Source: Geosiphon pyriformis (Eukaryota; Glomeromycota; Glomeromycetes; Archaeosporales; Geosiphonaceae). From it: a DNA stretch of 64,000 bases. Shown here piece by piece: positions 1 through 9,432 of the stretch. A program made the translations under genes and the position numbers. Positions within the stretch are counted from its first letter, which is position 1, and every line of letters begins with the position of its first letter. A model generated the notes under the pieces. That model did no database searches, was not told the origin of the DNA, and was given only the letters and a program-made list of their open reading frames with translations. The stretch lies in assembly GCA_016748015.1 (NCBI GenBank), contig JAAOMT010000061.1, forward strand, positions 186,001 through 250,000. The letters run 5' to 3'.

Positions 1-434
1 ACAATTTTTTCCTCCGCCATATTAATTGATACATCTGTTCTACCCATTGATCTAAATCCTTGTATTCCTCTCACTGTTATTTTTAATTTTTCCCTCTTTC
101 CCACTAATACTAACTGAGCTACTCTAATCAGAAGCAGGAATATTGCCTGTGTTATCTTTTTGTTGGGCTCTATTATATAGGTCTTTTCGGAGTCATTTTG
201 TAGCATGGCGATGATATTTTTTACATATCCCACGTCAATTATTCCTCTTCTTATATTGATCTTTCTTTTCGCTAAACTACTTCTAGATGCTAATTGAACT
301 ATTGTTGTTGCTAGAATCTCTAGTGCTATTTTCAGATTAATGCAGGTGCATGAATGCAGTTCCAATTTAATGGCATCTTTTTCTGGATATCTTAGATCAA
401 ACTCTGCATCCATATTATGTGCACATTCTGGCAT
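1..434 (-). pseudogene. Pre-reverse-transcriptase segment of Gypsy-1, open at the window edge
   Basis: The minus strand from the ATG at 434 stays open to base 1. It begins MPECAHNMDAEFDLRYPEKD and ends near NMAEEKIV. I associate this wording with the segment directly upstream of the reverse transcriptase in Rhizophagus-type Gypsy elements. It contains a helical stretch (ALEILATTIVQLAS). Truncated by the window. Confidence 0.5.
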
Positions 435-503
435 AATACCTTTACCATTGTCACTATATCATTTCAACTCTTGTTCCTTGAAGAGATCTGGTAGTGCAAT
501 GTA

Positions 504-1474
504 TTATTCATAGTTTAAATTGGGTTTTAAATCTGAGTCTGAATTGTTTTTGTCATCATTGCCATTTTGAATGGAGCTGGAACCAGTGTTTTTATCATCA
601 TTGTCAGAGTCTGGATCGCGATTGATCAGCAATTCTGATTCCGATGCACAGCTGCTAATTGGTTCTTCTTCTTCAGGGATCGAGTAGATCATGCATGGTG
701 GTGGATTGTAAATGAGGTCACAATTGTCACAATATTCAAAGTCACTGGGAATTAAACAATGACGACACAGTTTGGTATTTAACTGTGCTAGCCATTGTTC
801 TTGCTCTTCTCTAGTGGGTGCCAAGTTTTGGTAGTGTTTATGAAACTCTTCTGGTTCTAGAAAATTTATAACTGGCTCTGTGTTCCAGTCAAGCTTGATG
901 GGTTCTGGTGAGTTGTTTTTAATTGTCCAGATTTTTTTTGGCAATGCGTCTTTAATTTTGGCAGTTGCCATTCTCCAAATTTTGTCATCATCATGTGGAC
1001 AACTGTTTAATCATCGCACTGCTCTTTGCCAAGTGGCTTCGATTGGTGTCTCTTTTTTAACCCAGTTGCTGATCAGAATCGTGTATTGACACTCTATATC
1101 ACACGTTCCTCCACGTCCAGGAATGTCATGCCACATTTCTTCATCCAAGAAAGTCTCTCCACAAGCTAAGCATGGCTGATTGTCCCATTTCCCTACTCAT
1201 TTTGGTCTTCCAAAGCATTCAAGGATGTATGAGTGGCAATAGAACTTAGTTGCCGTTGAATATTCCTCATCGTTCCCACAGCATGTGCCCATTGACAACA
1301 ATTTCTTACCACAATCGACGCATATAAGCTTAGGTCGATGATAGGTAGATCATTGTGGTATAGTGTAGGTATTATAAACGGTGGTGGTTTGGGTGGTCTC
1401 TTCTTTTTTCCCTTTTCCTTTATTTTCTTTGTCCTCTTCCCATTCTCAGCTTGAAGTCGGTTTGCTCTTGTCAT
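504..1474 (-). pseudogene. Cys-rich accessory region between protease and reverse transcriptase
   Basis: Several open pieces with CxxC pairs follow the protease. They include ICVDCGKKLLSMGTCCGN, CLACGETFLDEEMW with a later TCDIECQYTI, and LCRHCLIPSDFEYCDNCDLI, ending in an acidic Glu/Asp/Asn-rich tail. In-frame TGA codons at two places are best explained as former CGA. The same Cys pairs are visible in Gypsy-2 (for example CIICEKI at about 50195). Paired CxxC motifs suggest zinc binding; this is not a standard Gypsy domain and I do not know its role. Confidence 0.6.
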
Positions 1475-1815
1475 TTTCGGTCCATGTCAGGTTATCAGTT
1501 TCTCAGATAAGTTCTTCCTTTTGTTTCCTTTTTCTCTTGTTGTTGTCATCCCAGAAGAGTATTGGCAGTAGTTTTTTGTGCTCTTCGTCCACCCACGACA
1601 CTTGGTAGGCTTTTCAGGTAGGTTTTTCAGGTAGGTTTTTCTTTCTTTTCCTCCAGTTCAATCAATAGTTTCTCTCTTGGAGGAGTTTTAAAGTAGCCAC
1701 ACGTGGCCGGAACATGTATGTGTTGGCCCTGATATGTTAGCTGGAGTTCCTGAGTGTTCCAGTTTAACGTTGCATTGACTTTGAATAGCCAGTTATTACC
1801 AATGAGAGCTTGGTA

Positions 1816-2394
1816 TTAAGTGGCTTCTATCACTAGAACTTTAATGGAAGTCACGATACCATTAATTTCAAAAGGAAAGTTATCGATTTCACCGATTGGA
1901 GTTTTGGTCGCTCTATCGGCTGTGATGATTTTGGTGCTGGCAGCTCGATCAACTCGGCGACCTAATTGCTCTATGAGTTGTTTTGTGATTATGCTGCCTG
2001 TGGAACTGCTGTCCAGGATCAATTTGATGGATTGTCTTTCGACTTTGGCATCAGTGTACATCGTGGTGATTGGTTTGGCTTCAAGAGTGGCTCCACTAAA
2101 TAATGGCATTGCAGCTGTTTCCTCAAATTCGAATGGGAAGATAGCGGCCAATGACTCATCTTTAGTGATGATAGCAGGTGGGATATTATTGGTGAGTGGT
2201 TGTTTTTGGATAAATGCCAGGTTATTGGTTGAAGCATTTTCTGGGGTGACTAGGAGACTTAAATAGTTCTGAGAATTCGGGTTCTGGGGTTGACCAGTAC
2301 CCGAATTCTGCTGGTGTGGTCCAGATGGTTGCTGTGAAGAACTGGGGATCAGTTGATAGACTACTATTGCCGATCTCCAGCTCTGTTGAGTCAT
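1816..2394 (-). pseudogene. Retropepsin-like aspartic protease region of Gypsy-1
   Basis: About 190 codons after the zinc knuckle end in a retropepsin-like fold: IKLILDSSSTGSIITKQLI, then an ITADRATKTPIGEI flap-like part and a FEINGIVTSIKVLVIEAT strand. The catalytic triad expected as D-S/T-G reads DSS here, which a single G-to-A change explains; this copy is probably catalytically dead. The segment is followed by a stop or frameshift. The homologous stretch in Gypsy-2 is at about 49375-49560. Confidence 0.7.
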
Positions 2395-2664
2395 TCTCAG
2401 TCTTTGGGTTCTATTGGGTGGTAAGTTTTGGGGCAGTGTTTGGATCTATTGGGGTTGATAAATTATTTGTGGCTGTGGCTGATATATTACTTGTGATTGT
2501 GGCTAATAAATCGGAGGTTGATATACTGGAGACTGATAGACTGATGGCTGCATCACTGGTAGGTAAGCAGATGGGTTTTGATTTGAGTACTGATTTAGAG
2601 TTTGGAACCGGCGATCAGAGTTTCGATATGGATTTCTCAATCATTAGTTATTTAAATGCTGGTG

Positions 2665-3579
2665 ACAGTCAATTTGGATATGTCTTTGTTTACCACAATA
2701 GTGGCAGATATGCATTTCCTGTTGCTACTGTTGATTGGTTGATAAAGATGGACATGGTTGATTTTGGGCATGATTAGAGTTTCTTTGATTATTGCATCAT
2801 TGTGGAGGCTAATAAATGGCATGATTGTCAGCTAAGTATCCTTCCAATCTCTTATTGATTGATTCACTGAACTTCTCCAATTTGGAATCCAATTCAGATG
2901 ATCTGTTCATTACTAGATTAACAGCTTGGGCGTGATTAGCCTCTGACTCAGCAGATTCAAAATCTCTGGCGCATATGACTGCATCTTGAAGAGTGCCTGG
3001 ATGCAATGGACGTACATGTTGCAAGATGCTACTGCGCAGGCCACGGATAAACTGATTGAGTATCTGTGGTGCTGTAAAATAGTTGGCATCAATTGCTTGA
3101 ATTTGGCATAGGTTTCAATGGAAGCATTCTAGGTAAGTGGTGACTGCTTCAGTTTCTCCTTGTTTTATGGTGGTAAATGCATTGACTAGGTGATTGATGC
3201 TGTTATTGTTGCTGAAGTATCTTAAGAATTCTGCTTTGAAGGCATTAAAATCTTGTGGTTTATTAATCAAGCTCTGGTACCATGAATTGGCAGTATCTTT
3301 TAGAAAGTAGGGAATGGCTTGTATTGTTCGAGTGTCATTCCATCCATTGGCTGCGATGGCTTTTTCTACATCATTTAGCCATATTTGAGTGTCATCCTCT
3401 TTACCTGTAAAGTTGTCAAGTTTTGCGATTGGTATGTAGGCCATTGGATCTAAGTTAGGTGGTTGTGGTGACTGTTGAAGCAGTTGTTGTTGTCCTGGCT
3501 GTTGGGGTGGTAGCTGAAGTGGCTGCTGTATGGGTTTGACTATGGAATTAATCGGCAGTTGATCGATGACGATTACCAA
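2665..3579 (-). pseudogene. Gag capsid and CCHC zinc knuckle of Gypsy-1
   Basis: The translation carries a retrotransposon-gag signature: a Gln/Pro-rich leader, then KLDNFTGKEDDTQIWLNDVE, a YFLKDTANSWYQSL helix and a stretch with AFLRYFSN. The region 2809-3024 continues with LQDAVICARDFESAESEAN, typical of the gag C-terminus. A CX2CX4HX4C knuckle (CHYCGKQRHIQIDC) is encoded at 2665-2706. The parts lie in different frames, so the gene is broken. The product would be the structural and nucleic-acid-binding protein of the particle. Confidence 0.8.
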
Positions 3580-3831
3580 AGGTAAGTTTTGCTAATTAAT
3601 TAATTCAGGGTTTTGATTTCTTTGATTTGGTAGTGTTCAAATATTCGGAGTTTCGATTTCTGGATTTTCTAACTGTTGCTGAGTTTGAATGTTCAGGGTT
3701 TTAACTTCCAGGTTTTTAATGATTGGGTGCTGGTAAGTGAATTCTTGATCCTCTGATTCTTCTTTCTCCTTTTCTGATTCTGCTGCTTCCCATGGATCAG
3801 AGATTCTGAAATCTGGTGGAGGCAGTGGTAA

Positions 3832-4428
3832 TCAAAGTCCTGATGGAATTGATAATCGCAAATTAAATCTCTCAAAGTATTCACTATATGGTCCTAACAA
3901 TTCTGTTTTTCTTTGTCTATTTTGGAATGAGAATTGTCCAAATGCTGATGTTACAGTTGATGGAAACGCATCGGTTGATGATATGTTGATGGCACTTCCA
4001 GGTGTATAGTGGTATGATGGGTTACTTGGGGATTCAACTCTGTTTTTCTTCCAAGCAGGTGGCTGTGTTTTTCGGGGTATTACTGCTGGTGTTTGTAATT
4101 TTCCCTTGCTTTTACTAGTGTATGTAATTGGATATCTTTGTTGAGTGTGGTGTTTAATTTCTTTGTTGATCTCAGTGATGATGGATGCAAAATTATGGTT
4201 TGTTGGTAGGTTGGTGTTTTGAATTAATTTCTTATAGAAAGTTTCTCTTGCTGATTCAGTATTTACTGGTGTTCCTAATAAAGAGGAAATTTTTTTGTTA
4301 ACATAGAAATTGAAGACTGATTCAGCAAATATATGATTGTGGTTTAATCCCAAGTATTGACAATAGTGTTGAAATAAGGATTTTGCAAATCCTAAATGGT
4401 TTGCTCCTATAATTTCTGATTCTGCCAC
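3832..4428 (-). pseudogene. N-terminal gag-like ORF of Gypsy-1
   Basis: An open stretch of 198 codons starts MAESEIIGANHLGF just inside the primer-binding site. I recognise this wording from retroelement proteins of Rhizophagus-type fungi. It has a helical N-terminal half and a Ser/Pro-rich C-terminal half (SPSNPSYHYTPGSAINI). It probably continues as one polyprotein into the capsid region at 3579, but the frame is interrupted in between. Its function is unknown; position suggests a gag N-terminal domain. Confidence 0.6.
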
Positions 4429-4470
4429 TTTTGGTTTGGTGTTGTTGGTGCTGGTTCTCTGTAAGATTAT

Positions 4471-4488
4471 ACCTCACAGGGAGCACCA
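4471..4488 (-). promoter_or_regulatory. Primer-binding site of Gypsy-1
   Basis: Two bases inside the LTR the minus strand reads TGGTGCTCCCTGTGAGGT. The opening TGG is complementary to a tRNA CCA end, as expected for tRNA-primed minus-strand synthesis. Which tRNA matches could not be determined by eye. Confidence 0.6.
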
Positions 4489-4490
4489 AA

Positions 4491-5386
4491 TGTTACAGGT
4501 GATTATTTCTGTTATTGTATTGAATAACAAACCTGTAACTTGGTGCTCAAAAGCTACTTTCATAGATAATGTGCGGAAGGTATGGTATCTGAAGGTTTTG
4601 GTTGATCTGAAGGTTTTGTTGTGGAGTTTTTTGTATAATGGACAGAAATTCAGTGGTAATGGTAGTAGTTTTCCTGAAGTTGCAATTATGCCCAATTTCT
4701 TTTTCAGCTTGGCAGCCGGATTTATTCTGGCAGTCGTGCCCTTTTGGTAAGCTATCTGTTAATATATATAATTCTACCCTTATTTCTGGGTCTTTTTCCA
4801 GGCTATCCTTGACATCAATAACTCAGTGCTTAATCTTTTTACTCAATTAGTATACAACAACAAAATCAAAGAAAAAAAAGAAAATAAAAAGAAAAAAAAT
4901 AAAATTAAAGAAAATAAAGAAAATAAGCCAAGACAATTCAGTATGCTAGTATCTCATTAATAGCCGTGATCAAGAGCTATTGTTCCAGCATGGTTAAGTA
5001 TCAATTACTATTAACATAAAGTGTTGATAATGGATAGTGGATTGCGATATGGAATAATTATTTATTTGATGATTGGTTTCTTGGCTAAGGATTTTGTGGT
5101 ATCGATTCTGTCTTTTCTGTTTCTAATACTACTGCTATATATACATAATTGGGATTCCTCAATTCCTCGATTCTTCATAACAGGAATCCTAGAATTCCTG
5201 GAATCTTGCAATTTCTTTGAGAGGAATCCTGGAATTCTGGAATCCTGCAATTCCTCATTGGGGAATTCTGAAATTCCTGGAATCCTGCAATTCCTAAGAG
5301 GAATCTTGGAATTCCACATTTACTATGCTTACTTCTGATTGGCTAATAATTATGCTAATATATTTCCTATATTTCTATGAGTAACA
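4491..5386 (-). repeat. 5' LTR of Gypsy-1 (896 bp)
   Basis: On the minus strand the segment begins TGTTAC and ends GTAACA, a short terminal inverted repeat of the TG...CA type. A primer-binding site follows after two bases. It contains a TATA-like TATATATAG at about 5140 and an A/T-rich homopolymer tract at 4860-4925. The same landmarks appear in order in the Gypsy-2 LTR (46.6-47.5 kb). The bases just outside, from 5387, are LINE A sequence. The second LTR is outside the window, so the boundary rests on the inverted ends and the primer site. Confidence 0.8.
5151..5315. repeat. Cluster of GGAATTCC-type palindromes inside the LTR
   Basis: About a dozen imperfect copies of a short unit (GGAATTCC / GGAATCCTGGAATTC) occur back to back within 165 bp of the U3-like part of the LTR. 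Each copy is close to its own reverse complement. The decayed LTR of Gypsy-2 shows no such cluster, so it may be a local expansion. Function unknown. Confidence 0.75.
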
Positions 5387-5453
5387 CCGTCTCATTCTTG
5401 GTAGTCTGTCCACAGTCTCTGGTGGTTCAAACTTTTTTGATTCAGAAAGATAT

Positions 5454-5978
5454 TTGGTTGTTCAGAAATGTTTACATAAATTCTGGTCTGATGCCTTCGC
5501 AGTATATACTGATGGTTCTCTGTCTCATTTGGGCACTGCTGAGGTTGCAGGTGGGGCTGCAGCTTATTTTCCCAATGCTGGTGTGAGTATTGGCATTGAA
5601 GTCAGTGGGTTGTTTTCTTCTACTATGACTGAACTTCACACTGTTGTCCTGGTGCTGAAATGTGTTCTTTTTTCGTGCTCGGTTGTTATTAACACTGATA
5701 GTCAGGCTACTATTAATACGTGTGCTTCAGAATTGGGTTTATTTGTTCCTGATTTCAAGAACAAATGTTGGGTGAAAAGGCATTATATTTGCAAATTGAT
5801 TAAGGATAAGGACCTTTCTGTTGGATGGGTGAAGGTGAAGGGCCATTCAGGTGATGCTCACAATAACAAGGCTGATGCTTTGGCTGGGTGTGCTGCTCAC
5901 TTCAATTTGTCTTTTCCTATGGGCATTCAGGAAAGGTATGTTATGGCTCATGGTCAGGTTGTCTTGGGCAATACTTGA
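5454..5978 (+). pseudogene. RNase H domain of LINE A ORF2
   Basis: Reads as a type I RNase H: AVYTDGSLSHLGT (first Asp), TMTELHTVVL (Glu), INTDSQATIN (second Asp), WVKVKGHSGDAHNNKADALA (His and last Asp). All four acidic positions appear kept, but flanking ORF2 pieces are in different frames. It would remove RNA from the RNA/DNA hybrid during target-primed reverse transcription. Confidence 0.8.
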
Positions 5979-6103
5979 CATTTTGTTCGGAATATTTATA
6001 GGTCTATCTGTCGTGTTTAATGGGAGGCTGGTCCTGGCTCTGTGGTGATAGATGAAGAGTTGATTGGAAGTGTACAGCTTCAGTTTGGCACCTAGACTCT
6101 CAC

Positions 6104-6775
6104 ATGCTGTCAGGCTTTACAAGCCGAACTTCAGCTGTTCTCCGTATCTACTTAATGAAAGTGGTCCATAAGAAGTTACCAGTTGCTATTCATAAAAGGT
6201 TGTATGATAAATGTTATCCTGGAGTTCTCTGTTTGATGTGTAGTGATGTTGAATTGTTGGATCATGTGTTTACTTGTCAAAGTGAGGCAGCTGTATGTGC
6301 TGATATTTTGTTGGGTGGGACTGCTTTGTGGAAGTTGTTGCTAGTGGGCTGCTCTTCGGCGTCCTCTCCTATGTTACATACTCTGCTTGTTGGTTGTCAT
6401 AATTCAGAGGTGTATATGCGATTGTGTAAAGACTTTGTACTGAGAGAATGAGTTGATAAAGCTACTGCACATTTCATGGATTGAAATCAGGCTGTTTTGG
6501 TGGTGGCTGATTTTGTCTGATGCCTGGCAGAAAAACACCAGTGTGGTTTGTGATTACCCAGAGCTAAGTTTAGAATGGACATGGAATGTTGTGGTTTGGT
6601 TTGTGCTTTGGAAATTCCTGTTGGTTTTTTAGCTGACTCTATTAAACATTTGTCTAGTAGAGTTGTTCGTCTTCTTGGGATTAATGAGACATTTGCCATC
6701 AATTTTGGTTTGCGCAAAACTAGCCTTTTTTTTTCTGGTATTTGTAATAGTATCAAAGTTTATGTAGGTGTGTAG
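6104..6775 (+). pseudogene. C-terminal CCHC-like region of LINE A ORF2
   Basis: Contains LPVAIHKRLYDKCYPGV followed by CLMCSDVELLDHVFTC, a CX2CX7HX4C arrangement found at the C-terminus of many LINE ORF2 proteins. A TGA at about 6450 and further stops split it; the last piece ends SIKVYVGV and a TAG at 6773-6775. The corresponding LINE D segment ends SVHIDV. Confidence 0.7.
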
Positions 6776-6912
6776 TGTTGCCTAGATTGGCCTGAGTGGT
6801 TAGTCACATGTAGTAAATACGTGAGCCACATTTAGTTAGATTCACTTAGCTTGCATCTGTATACTAGATAGTGGTTGGACTGCACTTGTTAAATAGAATA
6901 AATAAAAAAAAA
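6776..6912 (+). repeat. 3' UTR and A-rich tail of LINE A
   Basis: Starts GTGTTGCCTAG and contains TGGCCTGAGTGG, then TCAC...GTGA able to pair as a short hairpin, then GTGGTTGGACTGCAC and an AATAAATAAA tail. The same block ends LINEs B, C and D on the plus strand and the minus-strand remnants at 26.9, 37.5 and 63.9 kb. Confidence 0.85.
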
Positions 6913-8375
6913 AACAATTTTTATTATATTATAAAAAAAATCATATTTTAAAGTCAATTAAATAATTTGTAATTTAATTAATATAAAAAAAAAAATTCTA
7001 ATTTTTAATATTAATGTTTTGTTTTAAACTTTTAAAATAGATAATAATACTATATATTATATTAAAAATATTAAAACTTTATAATAAATTATTAGTAAAA
7101 ACTTTTATAATAAAAAATATAAATATAACAACTTATTTTTTAATGCTAAAAACTTAGTTAAAATTTAAATATTATAAAAATTTCTGAATATAAATAAAAG
7201 TACAACCAAATTTTAGTCTTAATTATGCAAAAATTGAGTAGTCAAACTAAATTAAAAAAACATAAAACTTTAAAGATCTAAATACTTTTAATATTAAAAT
7301 ATTTTTTACTTAAAAACCAAATTTTGTTTATTAATAAGTTAATTTACAAAAGTTTTTTTAAACTTTTTTAACAAGTTAACAATCTTAAAATGTAATTTAT
7401 TATCAAAAATATTAAAAATTGGAATTTTATTTGTCTTATAAAAAACAAAAACCAGATTATTTAACAATATAATTATATAGTTTAAAAAAATTTTAATCAA
7501 ATTTATAAAAAAATTGTTAATTAAATTAACTTTTAACTTAATTGTAAATTCTTGAAAGCTTATTTAATAATTTATAAATTTATATAAAAGTGTTTAAATA
7601 TCTTTTTAATAATATTTTTTATATTTAAAAAGATTATTAATAATGCAATTTTGTTTTTAACTTAAATCTGTTCAAATAATTTTAAACTATATAAAGAGAA
7701 ATAATACAAAATATTAACTAAAAAATCTTTTAATAAATTAGTTTTAAATCTTAAATTTTTATAAATTAGTATATTTATTTTTTAATTTTTAAAATTTCAG
7801 AAAAAACCAAGTAACTATAATTTTGAAATTAATTATATATATTATATTTTTACAAATTTAATTTTTATTTTTGATTAAATTTTTTTTTAATTACTTTTAT
7901 TTTTAATGGTTTTTTTATTATTATTTATTAGTTATTCAAATTCGTCATATTATTAACAATAAAACCATGTATAATATTTTTAAAAACTTTTTTTTGGTTA
8001 TTTACTATTAATAATAACTATTAGTTTTTATACAAAAAAATTAATACTTTGGAAAATATTAAAAATTAAAAATTAAAAAATATAAACTTTTTTCTTTTTT
8101 ATATTCAAAATTCTTCAAAAAAAAAAAGTTTTTGTTTTTTTGCTATTTTATAAATCTTATTAAAATTTATTTTGCAAATAATTAAATTATTATAATTATT
8201 ATAAAAATTAATAAAATTTAAAATGTTTTTTATAATATGTAAAATAATGTTTTAATAAATAAAGCAACCATTTTTTTAAAATAAAAAAAATTAAATTTAA
8301 GTTCAAAAATTAACATAATAAATTTTATTATTATTAAAAAATTTTGAATATAAAATGTATTAAACAATTTATTAA
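6913..8375 (-). mobile_element. Heavily decayed LINE F remnant (ORF2, C-terminal half of reverse transcriptase)
   Basis: No open frame survives, but the segment aligns by eye with minus-strand LINE E. For example 7495-7560 matches 40235-40290 (AAAAAAATT...CTTTTAACTT...TGTAAATT), and about 7650 matches 40400. Near 8280 the minus strand reads like the KMVAIPIN stretch that follows the reverse transcriptase catalytic motif in LINE D. Almost all C and G have been lost. The 3' end is missing where LINE A begins, suggesting LINE A inserted into it. Confidence 0.55.
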
Positions 8376-8631
8376 ATGTTTAAAATTACACAATATTGGA
8401 ATTTTTTATTTAAAAAATTGGTTTTAATAAAAAGTTTTTACTTAAAAACTCCTGTTACAGTTGTTGAACTCATTTACAAAAATCAGTTACAAAAAATAGT
8501 TCAGACTCATCTTTCCATTAAAAATTTTATTATCAGATATCTAAATCATACAAAATCAAATATTAGATCAAAAAAGTTGTCACGTTGCCATTAACTATAT
8601 TATCTAATCCATAACACCGTTTATGACATAA
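8376..8631. other. Boundary segment between transposon compartment and gene island
   Basis: Moderately A+T-rich. A 72-codon open stretch at 8376-8594 (plus) has a helical, basic C-terminus but I recognise no family; it could be a scrap of a transposase helix-turn-helix or chance. Nothing firmer is seen. Confidence 0.3.
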
Positions 8632-9219
8632 TTATTTTAACTGATTCAACAATGGTCTTAAGGTAAGCAGCACGTGTATTTTCCGATTCAGGAATTTAGC
8701 AGGCCAATCAATTTGACGAAATTGGGGAAGGCTGAAATTGAATCCTACCATTTTCAGCCAACAGTCTTCTGTAAAATCTTTTTTGTCAAGGAATAGGAAT
8801 ATTTTTAAATAGGTATCACAATTCTCGAAAAATCTTTTTATTAGTACTTTACCTTTTAATTAATTTGCGAAAGTGTATTACCTGAATCCTCAAACTATAT
8901 AAATTTATTGTCGCAAATAACGCGGCAGAATTTCCAATTATATTAATCTAAAAGTTAAAACATCAGGTAACTAAACACAGACAATTAAAAAAAACCTCAG
9001 TGTGTTCTGAACTCTACAAATTGGTTTTGAATTAGTCCTGCGGCAAGAATTTGTGGCAACTGGCTCACATTTTCTTCCTGCAAAGGCTAATTGGACATTA
9101 AAAATTTCTAGTGCCTTTTCTCCTGAGCGGCGATATTTCGCACCAATGACAAACTCGGCCTTTGATAGATCAATGTCACATGCACATAGCTCATATTTGA
9201 TCTCGATAAACGATTGGTC
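8632..9219 (-). CDS. Unidentified gene or gene fragment, exon structure unresolved
   Basis: The minus strand shows three coding-looking blocks. One runs from 9219 after a TAG acceptor: FIEIKYELCACDIDLSKAEF, then VIGAKYRRSGEKALEIFNVQ and FAGRKCEPVATNS. A second at 8947-8882 reads INIIGNSAALFATINLYSLR and ends at a GTAATA donor. A third begins near 8768, has DCWLKMVGFNFSLPQF and IDWPAKFLNRKIHVLL, and ends at a TAA at 8632-8634. Base composition is like the island genes. The splice phases do not join cleanly with the sites I could find, and no ATG precedes the first block, so a missed 5' exon or a pseudogene is possible. I recognise no family. It is divergent to the CLIP-170-like gene. Confidence 0.35.
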
Positions 9220-9432
9220 CTACGATTGGCTACTACAATGTAATGCATAAGAGTTTGTTGACAATCGGTGGCACAATTAAGTCATTTATTAGGAGTCACC
9301 AAAATGATTTTAATCAATATTGTAATTTCCTGTTAAGCTAGCAACTTTCAACGAAGCTTTTCGCTTCAAAAAAGTATTTTCTACTTTTTTTTCTTTTTAA
9401 CTTTCCCTTTAGGTGGATGACAATAATTGAAT

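Larger units (their letters stand above)
1..5386 (-). mobile_element. Ty3/Gypsy LTR retrotransposon (Gypsy-1), 3' part outside window
   Basis: Read on the minus strand, the order is 5' LTR (4491-5386), primer-binding site, an N-terminal gag-like ORF, a gag capsid region, a CCHC knuckle, a retropepsin-like protease, a Cys-rich region and a segment that should precede the reverse transcriptase. Reverse transcriptase, RNase H, integrase and the 3' LTR would lie left of base 1. The same order is found, far more decayed, in Gypsy-2 (46.6-61.2 kb), and there the pol part confirms the Ty3/Gypsy class. The frame is broken by TGA codons and frameshifts, so the copy is dead. It sits inside LINE A, whose RNase H region starts directly beyond the LTR. 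Confidence 0.9.
5387..6912 (+). mobile_element. LINE A, 3' portion (RNase H to tail)
   Basis: This is the 3' third of an RNase H-encoding LINE. It carries RNase H, the C-terminal CCHC-like motif, and a 3' tail ending in AATAAATAAA plus poly-A. Its left end is the Gypsy-1 LTR, so the rest of the LINE is either left of the window beyond Gypsy-1 or was lost. The tail closely resembles those of LINEs B, C and D. Confidence 0.85.

Noticed and set aside
2316-2777. Open stretch of 153 codons on the plus strand
   Set aside because: It is antisense to the Gypsy-1 gag/protease region, whose minus-strand reading gives recognisable domains.
5151-5315. Heat-shock element array in the Gypsy-1 LTR
   Set aside because: Spacing of the GAA/TTC units does not follow the nGAAnnTTCn pattern.
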